Positions 11,942 to 22,685 of a stretch of DNA of 64,000 bases are shown here, one piece after another; positions within the stretch are counted from its first letter, which is position 1; the number at the start of each line of letters is the position of its first letter. The notes beneath the pieces were generated by a model. That model did no database searches. It had not been told where the DNA came from and saw only the letters and a list, made by a program, of their open reading frames with translations. Origin of the DNA: Myrmaecium sp. VS I D KN 1 (taxonomy: Eukaryota > Ascomycota > Dothideomycetes > Valsariales > Valsariaceae); assembly GCA_019775845.1 (NCBI GenBank), contig JADQAV010000015.1, forward strand, positions 1,240,001 to 1,304,000, read 5' to 3'. The position numbers were made by a program, and so were the translations under genes.

Positions 11942-14866
11942 TGTGGGCTGTTGGTTATGTATAGATACCTTGTGTTCTCGCTTCTTGTCCTGCCTTATTC
12001 TTTCCACCCTTTTTCCTTCTTACTTCTCTTCTCTATTCTTCTATTGGTTATCCGCTGTTATTCCTATACCCTTTTATCTATTCTTTCCGCGCAGCTTCTT
12101 CTCTCTAATCATCTGGAGATATTTTCTTCTTCGTTGATATATCGTTCATCTCTTTCCACAATTTACCTTTTTACCTTATATTTGCTTTCTTCTGGACCTT
12201 CTTGAAGTTTAAGCCTATTATATAAATGAGGCCATCGAACAGGGAGACTCCCTCTCTTTTTTCTTCTGCACTTATTATTTGGTTCTCGGGTGGATAGAAG
12301 GGAGATAGGTATTTCATCGCGGAGTATAGAGGCGGGACACGGGAATCATATAAATATTAAAATATTCGTATCCAACCGCGCTATATTTCAGAATAGAGAA
12401 TCCAGTATATAATATCATTAATTTTCTTTAACTTTAATTATCTTTGGATTGGTTTTTCTAACGGTCCTTAACCCTTCCTCGTCTCTTTTCCGCATTCCCT
12501 TCCTCCTCCTCATGGTTTTTCAACGGACAGATAGACACAGAGAGATAGAAAGAGGAAAGGAGAATGAAGGACGAAGCTCAGGTCGTCTGAATAAACGTGA
12601 CTGTCGCCTCAGGCAGCCAGCGAAACGATCCTGTCGTTGCCTGGGAGGCCGGTGACGAGAAAACATCACGTAAAACCAACCACTTTGACGAATTTTTGTG
12701 GATTTATTTGATCTTGACCCCATGCGAAAGATTAGATACTGGGGTAGTTGGACTGGGTACTGGGTGCGTGCACGCTGCGTGGCACAGCACGGACGATGGG
12801 GGAGGCGAGCGATATGGAACGGGTGAGGTTACATCGCGTCGTGTGTGTTCGGCAGCCACAAACCACGGCGAATCGGTTCCTGAGGTACGAACAGTCTCCA
12901 TCTTCGTGGCCTTGTATCGTACCTGGATTATTTCCGTTGTATCCTGATGATTGTATGGGTCTTTCTATACTCTTTTTTTATCTTGTTCAATCGATCTGTC
13001 CTGCTCTTTTCTCTGATCTCTTTTTCTTAGCTGTCTTAATTTTTCTCTTTTTATTTACTAGCAACAGTATGTTTTTCGATTGGGTACAGAGACAGAGGTA
13101 CGAGAACTTGATATAACATGCTGTACCCGCGTGCACGATGCACGATGTATGTAATGTACGATACGATGCACGACGCAGGAACTGCCTCGAGGTACAGCAG
13201 CAGCAGTGGCAGTCTCAGCAGCAGTCTCAGCAGTCGTAGCTACCTAGTGTCGTGGCTCGTTACTCACGTTGTCCTTTTTCTCCTTTTTTCATTTCATCGT
13301 TCGTGAAGTCGTGAAGTGCTAGATACCTTACTGTAGATAGTAAGGTAGGAGCTCACTCGTTAGACAGCTCCCGGAGCTTCCTCCTTCCCATTCTTCTTCT
13401 TCTTTTCCTCATACGCTGGCGTGATGATTGATAGAAGATGCCAGGTCAAGTGACTTGCATCCTTTGGCCGCGCCACTCTCCTGCTTGTCTTTCCTTTCCT
13501 TTCCGATCCGATCCGAAAGGCTCAGTACGTACTCCGTAGGCCTCTTGAGTGCCTGGTCGCGAGATTGATGGAGTGATCGCGGGAGTCAGGAAGAAAGAAA
13601 CAAAATAATATCAACTTTTTTTTCTTGTTTAGATCTGCGGCAGGCAATGAAGGCATTGGCGTGGGGAAGGCCTCGCAAGAGAGAGCAGATATCTTTCTTT
13701 CCTTCTTTTCTTCTTCTACATCCCTGGTGAAGATCTATCCTCCTCGTCCAGGGCATGTATGACTTGCATACATACACATGATCGTTCATTGCTTAAAAGC
13801 GGTGGTCTGTCGGTTATATATGGTGGAATGGAACAGGGACTGCCATCTGGCGGGGTTAAAGGTCGACTACATATTGTCGACGTCCAGCCTGATGATGTTC
13901 ATACAGTACTTACTTGAACTACGCTTAGTATGGTAGAGCACGCGACCGCGCTGCAACGGCGAAGAAAGAAGTGTTGGAGGGCAAGCGGAAGCTGATGAGC
14001 CCCCGGAACAGAAACCGAAACCGAAAAAGAACTCTCAATTAGCACCCACCGATACACGCAGAACTTCTTCCGCATGCCTCTCTTCCTCCGCTTGGCGGCG
14101 TCTATTCTACATTTCCGCATGACGGGGAGAGTCGGTTCGTCGGCAGACCCACCCACCTCTTAAACTATAACTACCTGATAATGAATTCCGAGATTCTATG
14201 CTAGCGTTCCATGGGAAAAACAAAAAAAGCTGGGGGTGGAAACTCTGGGGTAAAGTAAAAGAAGGGGTGAGGGGAAACGATTGTGTAATGGAAATTCATG
14301 GCTGGCTGGAGAGAGAGAGAGATGGGCTGTGCTTGGTTCCCTTGGCGGAGAAAGAGAGAGAGACGGGATCCTGGAGAAGCGAGCGAGACCTGGACCCCTT
14401 TTGACCGGAGCGGCCGATGGGGTCTGCGCTTTATCTTCACTTCATATCTGTAGTGCCTTTCCATTCCTTTTTCCTTTTCGCTGCCAATGGGTTGGGAAGG
14501 AAGGGATAGACAGATATGTATCGCCGCCAGCAAGAAAGGAACCCCTATTTAATCCCCTCTCACCAGATACGAAGTGATCCGTTACGCCGATTGTGTACGT
14601 ACATCCATGGTACCGTATCGACGTTGTCTGTGAAGACCTTATCTCCCACTCCTCCCCCAGGACAAGGACAAGGGACAAGGACCAACCACGAGCGGGCAGA
14701 TACGGGACGCCCCTTGCGTAAGGCCGCGGCTGACGTGACCTTGCTGCTTTCAGGTTGGGGTCCAGAGATAACTGAAGTTAAGGCACCCTACCTACCTATC
14801 GCCTACCTACTTACCTTACTACCACTGTGCTAGTCCTCGAGGAGAAGGAGGGAAAGGGAATCCTCA

Positions 14867-14972
14867 CCACTATCCACCATCCACTATCACCATCCACCAT
14901 CCACCATCCACCATCCACCATCCACCATCCACCATCCATCATCCGCCATCAACCATCAACCAATCCACCATC
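14867..14972. repeat. tandem 7-bp CCACCAT repeats
   Basis: These are about a dozen copies of a seven-base CCACCAT unit, near-perfect in the centre and degenerate at both ends (CACTATC, CGCCATC, AACCATC). The array is a minisatellite in non-coding DNA about 1.6 kb upstream of the permease start. Confidence 0.85.
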
Positions 14973-15050
14973 GACGCCGCCGCCATTCCCGCTCTTCTAG
15001 AAGGAAATCCTGACGGGCCAACGCCGACGGGGGGCTGACCTGACCGGACC

Positions 15051-15078
15051 TGATCTGTCCTGTCCTGTCCTGTCCTGC
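15051..15078. repeat. CTGTC pentanucleotide repeat
   Basis: Four to five tandem CTGTC units follow a degenerate stretch of CTGACC/CGGACC variants. This is simple-sequence DNA with no other feature. Confidence 0.75.
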
Positions 15079-15979
15079 AAGCTGCAGCCCGTCATGCATC
15101 GAAGGCAAGAAGAACCGCCCCGTCGATTTCTACATGCACACATCATCGGCGCATCCGATGTCTTTCCCGCCAATCCCCTCTCTCCGTCCTTGAAGCCAAG
15201 AGCATCGGAATTGTAGTACATAGCCACGACGCCAGCTTTGCGCCCCCCCCCCTTCCCCTCTCTTCCCCATGCCCCCTCCCGCCCGCCCCCGAGGGGGCGA
15301 GGCTACTGTAGGTAGCAAGACGTATCGACCCGTGTGGTAATTACTCCGACCGACACGAGACCGGAGACGGGAGCGGTTCCTGTCGACAGCAGACGTGAAG
15401 GATTGGATGAATCCCTTGAAGAAAATGAACATGAACACACGGGAGAAGGAAGCGAATAGCGTGGGATGTGAGAAATTGCCACGATCCGACGGACGGATGA
15501 CTTTTGGAGTTACGACAGTCGGTATCAGAAACGTTCAACCCTTCAATTCAATCCTCCTCCACTTCACGTTATCTGCGGGTCCTCCGCGTTCGTTTGGCGA
15601 GATGGAACAGCGTCCTCGACTACACGGGCACACGGACGACAGCAGGAGGGGATCGGTCGCTGGCTGGCACGGGCACTGGCCTACCCCCCGGCTGGCTGGC
15701 CGATCGCGGCGTCTGATTTGCGTAGGCAACGGGGGCGCCCGGTCCAGCTGCAATCAGCGCGCGACCCTCCCCCAACCCGCACTAAACGTTAGGGGCCCCT
15801 CGGGCGGCGGCCAGCGTCGATACCCCACCACCACCACCACCACCACTGCTACCAACAACCACCACCGCCACCTCTCTCTCGCTCACTCTTTGCCCACAGG
15901 CCGACAAGGTTGGCGGCACACCACTCACACACTGGCATCCCGTCCCCCAACCCTCACCACCCGGTTGCAACGCCACCAC

Positions 15980-16052
15980 TGATAGATAGCCCGTGAGGAC
16001 CCCCCTGCCCTCCACACGCCCGCATGCCCAGCGCAAGGTGCAAGGGAGATAG
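15980..16052 (+). promoter_or_regulatory. candidate GATA-factor (AreA-type) sites upstream of the permease
   Basis: TGATAG (15980-15985) overlaps AGATAG (15984-15989), and another AGATAG lies at 16047-16052. They fit the HGATAR consensus of fungal GATA nitrogen regulators and lie 490-560 bp upstream of a general amino acid permease, a gene class typically under nitrogen catabolite control. Six-base motifs occur often by chance, so this is only suggestive. Confidence 0.35.
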
Positions 16053-16252
16053 GGAACCGAATGGCGCACACGGGGTGATGATGGCCGCCGCTTGGCCCTG
16101 TCGTAGTCGTTGTCGTAGTCGTGGGAGAGAGTCGTTTGCACCTCGGCCTTTAAAGCATCCCTCTCCCCTCCCCCCCGTCTCTGCCACGCGAGGCTTTGGA
16201 TTGCACAGCTGCGTGACCTCGAGAGTGCTTCACCGTCCTTCCCTTCTCACAC

Positions 16253-16283
<31 letters not shown>

Positions 16284-16285
16284 CC
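16253..16285 (+). repeat. CT microsatellite in the permease leader region
   Basis: This is a run of (CT)n about 260 bp upstream of the permease ATG. Such pyrimidine tracts often precede transcription starts of strongly expressed fungal genes, so it may mark the core promoter. Confidence 0.7.
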
Positions 16286-16540
16286 TCCCTTGCCTATCAC
16301 CTCCGCACGCTGATCATCAATCGGCCTTGACGCTTGATTTGACGGACCGTCTCTGGAAGCAGTCCGCTTGCGTCGACCAACCGTCTTCCTTTGTTGCGTC
16401 GCTGCTTATCAGACCGTCATCTTTCATCCCCCTCACGACCACCTCTTTGATCTCCCTCGCACGGCCATCGAAGGGCAGTCGTCAGTGATCATCCGCAGCC
16501 GCGCATCGCATCGCATCACATCACATTCACCACGCCAACC

Positions 16541-18422
16541 ATGGATGCGAACGACAAGTACGGCAAGGAGGCGAGCACCGACTCGTACTCGAACGAGGCG
16601 CCCACGCAGGGCGAGACGACGATGCATAAAGCCAGCCTCAGCCAACGCTTCATCGACAGCTTCAAGCGCGATCCCAATGCGCACGCCACGCCCAAAGGCG
16701 TCGTCGGTGCGGACGGGAAGGTGTTCGACGTCGAGAGTGCCGTTGCCGCGACGGCGGAAAGCCCGCTGCACCGACGGTTGAAGGGCCGTCATCTTCAGAT
16801 GATCGCGATTGGAGGTTCCATTGGTATGTCATTTCCTCTCTTTCGCTCTTCTGTTCGTCTCTCTAACCTCATCTCACAGGTACTGGTCTCTTCGTCGGAT
16901 CTGGCAGTGCGCTTGCCAACGGTGGTCCGGCTTCGCTCCTCATCGCCTTCGCCCTCATCGGCATTATGTTGTACTGCACCGTTCACGCCCTCGGTGAGAT
17001 GGCCGTCCTCTTCCCCGTCGCCGGTTCCTTCTCGGCTTACTCGACTCGTTTCTTGGATGTAAGTCACATGAGCTGCCTACCGCAACGGTGTCAAACGTGC
17101 TAACGATCGACGTGAAGCCTGCCTGGGGTTTCGCCATGGGCTGGAACTACGCCCTGCAGTGGCTGGTCGTCCTTCCTCTCGAGATTGTCGCCGCTTCTAT
17201 CACCATCGAGTATTGGAATCATGGTCAGATCAATAACGACGCCTGGGTCTCCATCTTCCTGGTCCTCATCATCGCCATCAACTTGTTCGGCGTCAAGGGC
17301 TACGGCGAGGCCGAGTTCGTGTTCAGTATCGTCAAGGTCATCGCGGTCATCGGCTTCATCATCCTGGGCATCATCCTGAACTGCGGTGGTGGTCCCGAGG
17401 GTGGCTACATTGGCGGTCGGTACTGGCACAACCCGGGCGCCTTCAACAACGGCTTCAAGGGTCTGTGCAGCGTCTTCGTCACTGCGGCCTTCTCGTTCGC
17501 TGGTACAGAGTTGGTCGGTCTGGCTGCCGCGGAAACCGCCAACCCCCGCAAGTCTCTCCCGACCGCCGTCAAGCAGGTCTTTTGGCGTATCACGCTCTTC
17601 TACATCGTCTCATTGACCCTCGTCGGTCTCCTGGTCCCGTATAACGATGAGCGTCTGCTTAATGGTGGCTCCAGCGTCGATGCGACCGCCTCGCCCTTCG
17701 TCATCGCCATCTCCAACGCCGGCATCGACGTCCTCCCCTCCATCTTCAACGTCGTCATCATGATTGCTGTGCTCTCTGTCGGCAACTCCTCCATCTTCGG
17801 TTCATCGCGTACCCTCGCCGCCCTCGCCGAGCAGGGCCAAGCACCCAAGATCCTTGGCTACATCGACCGCAAGGGTCGCCCGATCGTCAGCATCGCCGTC
17901 GCCTCCGTCCTGGGCTTCCTCGCCTTCCTCGCCGGGTCTAACAAGGAGAGCGATGCGTTCAACTGGATGCTCGCCATCTCCGGTCTCTCCTCAATCTTCA
18001 CCTGGATGTCCATCTGCCTGGCGCACATCCGCTTCCGGGCGGGCTGGAAGAAGCAGGGGCACACGCTCGACGAGCTCGCGTTCCGGTCGCAGCCCGGCAT
18101 CATCGGCTCCTGGATCGGCTTCATCATGAACGTGCTGGTGCTGATCGCGCAGTTCTGGACGGGGTTCGCGCCGGTGGGGTACGCGTCGATGAGCGCGGGC
18201 GAGCTGGTGGAGAACTTCTTCGAGGTCTACCTCGCCTTCCCCATCGTCATCCTCTGCTACGTCCCCTACAAGCTCTACTACCGCACCCCCTTCATCCGCT
18301 CCCACAACATGGACCTCCACACCGGCATCCGCGAGCTGAACATCGCCGAGCTGATCGCGGAGGAGAAGGCGGAGCAGGCGGCGTGGCCGAAGTGGAAGAA
18401 GGCGTATAAGTTCTTCTGCTGA
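16541..18422 (+). CDS. general amino acid permease (GAP1-like, AAP/YAT family)
   Basis: This is a plasma-membrane proton-coupled amino acid transporter of the fungal amino acid permease family. There are three exons: 16541..16823, 16880..17058 and 17118..18422, giving 588 aa, typical of the family. Introns are 56 and 59 nt, each with a CTAAC branch site. The N-terminal cytosolic region (~85 residues) precedes HRRLKGRHLQMIAIGGSIGTGLF, the start of TM1 and the family signature. About 12 hydrophobic segments follow, with the conserved NPRKSLPTAVKQVFWRI segment in the middle. The C-terminus is cytosolic and basic. The ATG at 16541 has a CAACCATGG context. Candidate GATA sites lie upstream. It is GAP1-like by sequence; substrate range cannot be read from sequence. 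Confidence 0.93.
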
Positions 18423-19938
18423 GTGGTGGCCGGGGGAGACAAAAGAAAGTGGTTTCTTCTTTTTTTCCTTTCCTTTTTATCTTTCGTCGATACCAGCCAT
18501 CCATCCATCCAACACTATCCTCCTCTTCACCCTCATGTATATCCCCTCCTCCCCAACCTCCGCGTTCCCATCACTTCAACGTTCCGTTAAATATTGAGAG
18601 CTGTAGAGAGAATTAAAATAAAAGAGAGAAGAGAGTTTAGAATCCATGAGCGACTTCTTTTTTCGGTGCTTGCTTGGCGTGACTGTGAGATGATGCTCCT
18701 GCTGTGTATAGCGTATTGTTTTTTGTTCCCTTTTCTAGTGCGTTCTGGGCTCGTGTGTGTAGCGATTTGATCATCGTGAAGTTGTGCTCGTTCGTTCGTT
18801 TGCCCACTGCCTACTGCCTACTGCAAGCTCGACTGCGGGGATGCGGAGATGCGGAGATATGGAGATATGGAGATATGGACGGTTTGAACTTAGAGAGAGA
18901 GAGACAGACACACAGAGACCATATAGAAGCAAAGAAAAGAAAGAGCGACAGCGAGGGAAGAAGCAATATGTTATAGATAGAAGAAGGGAAGACGGGAAGC
19001 AAGGAAAGACAGTGGTTTCACAGTGAGATTTTATCGTATGTACGGTAGGCGATTGTATCATATATATACTCGAATCTAAATCAACTTACGCTATAAAAGC
19101 ATGGCGGGTTCCTTCTACTAGTATCCGTATACAGGATGCATCCTTACTCTCATCATCTTTTGTAGTTATAGTTATAACTTATTTTATTCTCTTCCTCTCC
19201 TTAGGCAAAAATGATTTATAATAAGCATAAGAGGGAATGAGTGAGGGATCGCCAAGTGATACGCGTATATATAGAGCTCTTTGGGATAGGGTGGTCTTCT
19301 TTTTCTTCTGCGAGGAGAGACTACAGACTACAGGAGAGCAAAAATATCTTCTCTTCCTCATGCACGAGGCATCAAAGCACTTCACCAAGTAAAAAAGGAG
19401 GCGATCAAGCCCCCCAAAAAAACAAAGAGGAAAATATTTCCCATTGAAAAAAAGGAGCTACAAAAAACACAAAACTACCTGATCGATTCCACCAGCAGCC
19501 ATATGAAAAAGAGCCATCCATCCTCCGATTCCATCCATCCTCCATCAGTCATGTCTCAACTCGTGCCATGGCATGTCTCTTCTCAACAACTCGACTCCAC
19601 TCAACTCAACAGCTGAACTCCACTCAATGCATCCCTAGGGATTGTTGATGAAAAAGGAAGAATGAACTCCACCGCTATGCAAGGATAAAGGATTGTAGAA
19701 GAAAGGAGTGGTTGTCGTTTGTCATGATCGTGTCGTGTCTTCGTGATGAGGAAGGAGGATGTTTGTGTGTATAAGATCGAGCGTCACGCGAGGGAGATCA
19801 GGAAAGGCTTGGAGAGAGAGAGAGAGAGGAAGTCGGGTTGATGATATTAGATTAAGAAGTTGTGCAAAGCTTTAAAGTTTCCCTCTCTCTCTCTCCAAAT
19901 CCCCTTCCTCTCCACATCTTCGTCGAACGTTTCGTGCT
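18423..19938. other. intergenic between convergent permease and Hsp30 genes
   Basis: These are the 3' flanks of two convergent genes. There is no supported coding gene; open frames are Ser/Phe/Arg-rich low-complexity. Simple repeats include GGAGATAT units at about 18840-18880 and a GA run at about 19815-19830. Confidence 0.55.
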
Positions 19939-20625
19939 TTACTCGATCTGAATCTTCCTGGGCTTGGGGGCCTGGGCCTTGGGCACGACGATGCTGAGCA
20001 CGCCGTTCTTCAGGCTGGCCTTGACGTTGTCCTGGTCGACGCGGGTGGGGAAGGAGAAGGAGCGGTGGAACTCGCCGACGGAGCGCTCGGTGACCCAGTA
20101 CTTGGCCTCCTCCTCGCCCTTCTTCTGGACCTCCTGGCCAGCCTGCTTGGCGACGGCGGTGCTCTCCTTGCCCTTGTTGGCCTGCTCGTCCTCGACGGAG
20201 GCCTTCTTGCTGGCCTCCTTGGCCTCGCCCTCGATGAAGCCCTGCGGCGGCTGGCCGCGCTCGGCCCGGTGCTCGGTCCGGCCGGAGATGGTGAGGGTGT
20301 TGCCGTCCGTCCACTCGATGTTGATGTCCTTCTGCTCGACGCCGGGCAGCTCACCGTGGAGCTCGTAGCTGTCCTTCAGCTCCTTCACGTCGAACTTGGG
20401 GTTGAAGGAGCGGATGTTCTGCGGCAGGTCGGCGATGGCGCCGCGGGCCACGCGGTCGTAGTCGTCGAGCAGACGGAAGAGAGGAGAGAATTCCTGGAAG
20501 CGTGGGAAGAGCGACATGTTGTTGGCGGGTGGGTGGAAGTTGCGCTTGATGTTGTTGCGGACGATGGGTGTGGTCGAAAGCTTGGAGACTCGGTGAGGAA
20601 GTCTTCGTAGAGTGTTTCTGAGCAT
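19939..20625 (-). CDS. Hsp30-type small heat shock protein (Hsp20/alpha-crystallin)
   Basis: This single-exon gene encodes a 228-aa small heat shock protein, an ATP-independent holdase. The alpha-crystallin domain starts around residue 75 (NPKFDVKELKDSYELHGELPGV), is interrupted at about residues 125-180 by a Lys/Glu/Ala-rich insertion typical of fungal Hsp30 proteins, and resumes with YWVTERSVGEFHRSFSFP and the conserved LKNGVLSIVVPK. The C-terminus ends in an I-x-I (KIQIE). Two starts are possible. From 20625 the protein has a 36-residue Arg-rich extension without acidic residues (MLRNTLRRLPHR...), which looks like a mitochondrial presequence. From 20517 it begins MSLFPRFQEF, the usual Hsp30 start. 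The upstream TATA box and heat-shock element fit the longer transcript. Confidence 0.93.
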   Translation of the reverse strand: MLRNTLRRLPHRVSKLSTTPIVRNNIKRNFHPPANNMSLFPRFQEFSPLFRLLDDYDRVARGAIADLPQNIRSFNPKFDVKELKDSYELHGELPGVEQKDINIEWTDGNTLTISGRTEHRAERGQPPQGFIEGEAKEASKKASVEDEQANKGKESTAVAKQAGQEVQKKGEEEAKYWVTERSVGEFHRSFSFPTRVDQDNVKASLKNGVLSIVVPKAQAPKPRKIQIE

Positions 20626-20690
20626 ATGATTGCTTGTGGTGTGTTCTGATGATCTGATGAGGAGTCGTTCTCAAGGCGGGCGTCCTGGCT

Positions 20691-20700
20691 GTATATATAG
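20691..20700 (-). promoter_or_regulatory. TATA box of the Hsp30-like gene
   Basis: The minus strand reads CTATATATAC, 66-75 bp upstream of the first ATG (20625). Initiation about 30 bp downstream would leave a short leader that includes that ATG. The heat-shock element sits directly upstream. Confidence 0.7.
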
Positions 20701-20711
20701 ACGGCCTGGGG

Positions 20712-20721
20712 ATTCTAGAAG
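20712..20721 (-). promoter_or_regulatory. heat-shock element (TTCnnGAA)
   Basis: The plus strand reads ATTCTAGAAG, a perfect inverted pair of the Hsf1 half-site, 12 bp upstream of the TATA box. Further TTC/GAA half-sites lie in the 20875-20915 stretch. This is the expected arrangement for an Hsf1-driven small heat shock gene. Confidence 0.75.
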
Positions 20722-21971
20722 GCTCATCCGCGGCATGGTGGGCGATGCTGGCGAACACGGTCGAATGACCCGAAAACAGGGATGCAGTGAGGGAAGAGGA
20801 GGAGAAGATGATGCCAGAAGCGCCCCCAGCTTTCGCGATGCCACCATGATGGCTGGTGGACATCTCGAAATGCGGAGAAGGAACGCGAAGCTTGCCGAAG
20901 GAACCCGGGAACGCCAAGTGCGCATCACGTGATAGGCAGTCAACGTCGCTTAGTGGCAGTTCCGGGATGCCCCGCCCCGCCTCAACCTGGGGAATCGCGC
21001 GGAAGGTGGGGCCGCCATGGAATTTCTGGTCGATTCGCAGGATTTCACCACCTGACAAGCATGACAATCCCATCTCCCGCATTCTCGCACCAAGCTCGGG
21101 ACATGGGACTAATTCACAGTGCTCCGTTGTAGGATCAACAAAAACCCCTCTTTCCCCCCTCTTCCGAACTGCACCCAACCGCTTCAGGCCCAAGAACGAG
21201 GGGAACTGCTTCCTCGCTCTTCCATCTCCTCTACTCTCTTGCTCCGCCATCACGATTGATGCATCATCATCAGCCGATGCCAGCTCACTCGCTCTCAATC
21301 AGGCTTGTCATCATCTTGATGTAATATCACGCTTGGCCTTCCATGTCCTTCCCTGCCCGCCCCCTCTCTGCCCTTCATCGGCGATGGGGATTGCGAAAGC
21401 GAACAAGCAGAACTCAGTGAGGGAGGTGTGGTAAGTTACTGGTGCCATTCTGCATGGCCTAGTGCATACTCCCTGAGTGATGCGTGAGTGTAGGCGCAGT
21501 ATTGTCCTTGTCAAGTTGAGACCATGCAGGAAGAAAGACGGGGAAAGACTGGTATGGAAGCGACGTCGCTAGGTAACTCCCGGTGGGCATCTCGCAGACA
21601 TCTGGTTGCGGCGCATGTCCGAGCGGATGCCCATTGCCGTAGTATTGTTGTTGACCTGCCATATGATGGAGCGCTGTGTGTACAGCGCCGGCTGTCTGTC
21701 TATAGAATCTCGATCGTCTTTGCTCGTCCGCGATGCAGTTGCAGAAAGAATCAGCCAGCCAGCTAACCAGCCAGCGAGTAAAGCCCTTGTTGATAGATCC
21801 GCTTTTCCCCTCTCTTTCAGACATCAACTGCTCCCCTTCCCACTTCGTTGCCATCCCCCTCATTCCATCCTGCCTGCCCTTTCCCACATACCGTGAACGA
21901 GTCTTTGCAGCAGACGACCGCTCCTCCACCCTTCGAAAAGACCACCATCCTTCGGAGAATCGTCACCATCA
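20722..21971. other. Hsp30 upstream region and 3' flank of the SDHAF1-type gene
   Basis: No gene is supported. Near the Hsp30 side are extra TTC/GAA half-sites (20875-20915) and a palindrome, ATCACGTGAT, at 20924-20933 that contains a CACGTG core for a bHLH factor. The right half is the 3' flank of the small LYR gene; its open frames match nothing I recognise. Confidence 0.5.
20924..20933. promoter_or_regulatory. palindromic E-box ATCACGTGAT
   Basis: This 10-bp perfect palindrome is centred on CACGTG, about 300 bp upstream of the Hsp30-like start. The TCACGTGA form is the preferred site of Cbf1-type and some SREBP-type bHLH factors. Which factor binds cannot be told from sequence. Confidence 0.4.
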
Positions 21972-22685
21972 TCAGCGAATGCTCTTAATCCCCGGATCCT
22001 TATAGATCTCCAGCTGCCGCCAGCCCTTCCGGATCAGATACTCGATGGTGCCAAAGTCCCTCCGGTCGACCTTGGCATGCCCTCTAAACTCCTGTCTGTG
22101 GCTCGTTAGAATGTGCGCTCGCTGGGAGGTGGATCGAGAGGAGAGGCGGGAAGCGCGCCGGCAGAGGAGGCGGCAGGGAAGGAAGGAGGAAGGGGAAGGG
22201 GAAGGGGAAGGGGGCGGTGCTAGCGAGGGGAGTGAGGAGATGCCGGACCAACGGCGGCAGCAGCAGCCGTGATGTGGAATGAAGTGTTGGGGGAAAAAAG
22301 ATGCGAAAGAGGAAAACAGTGCGGGACTAAGATCAAAATCCGCGGATGGAAAGGCTAATAACAAACGTACCGTGTGTACTCAATGAAATTCGGTCTCGTC
22401 TCCTGTTCAGAGGGAAGCCCACCGAAACAAAAGGAGAAGGGAAAGTCAGCAAGGATTTCTTCTTTTTTCGACCCCTTTGTACCCTTCTCGGAGGAGTCAG
22501 AGTCAAACGGGGATTCCAGATGGGACAATCGAGGAATTGAGAAAGAAAACGAGAGGGAGCAACAACATCGAGGCAAACAACTGTTGCGAGAAAAACTCAC
22601 TCACCGGCGGCTTATCTCGGATCGCCCGCAGACATTGTCGGTACAGCGAGAGGACCTCCTTCTGAAGCCCGCTCAAACGAGCCAT
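21972..22685 (-). CDS. LYR-motif succinate dehydrogenase assembly factor (SDHAF1/Sdh6 type)
   Basis: This is a very small mitochondrial LYR protein. Family members help deliver Fe-S clusters to the SDHB subunit of complex II. There are three exons, complement(21972..22095, 22371..22402, 22605..22685), giving 78 aa. Exon 1 encodes MARLSGLQKEVLSLYRQCLR with the LYR motif. The 32-nt middle exon encodes ETRPNFIEYTR. Exon 3 gives QEFRGHAKVDRRDFGTIEYL and a RKGxRQLExYxxPGI tail typical of this family. Introns are 202 and 275 nt, unusually long for this region and together twice the coding length; the second has a TTCTAACG branch. The phases (0 and 2) join cleanly. The middle exon boundaries are inferred from phase and family similarity. 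No cleavable presequence is evident, as usual for LYR proteins. Confidence 0.85.

Larger units (their letters stand above)
11581..16540. other. 5 kb gene-poor region with simple repeats
   Basis: No coding gene can be supported between the kinase and the permease. The left part (11.6-12.2 kb) is very T/C-rich and probably contains the kinase 3' UTR. Further right are AT-rich stretches (12.3-12.45 kb), CAG/CTCAG repeats near 13190-13235, CCACCAT repeats (14.87-14.97 kb), CTGTC repeats (15.05 kb) and a CT microsatellite (16.25 kb). Open frames are short and low-complexity. The right ~600 bp are probably the permease promoter. A non-coding transcript cannot be excluded. Confidence 0.55.

Noticed and set aside
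14867-14972. CCACCAT repeats as a CRISPR array
   Set aside because: There are no unique spacers between units. It is an ordinary eukaryotic minisatellite.
20351-21298. 315-codon minus-strand frame overlapping the Hsp30 promoter and 5' end
   Set aside because: It runs across the TATA box and heat-shock element and into another frame of the Hsp30 gene. It has no recognisable domain.
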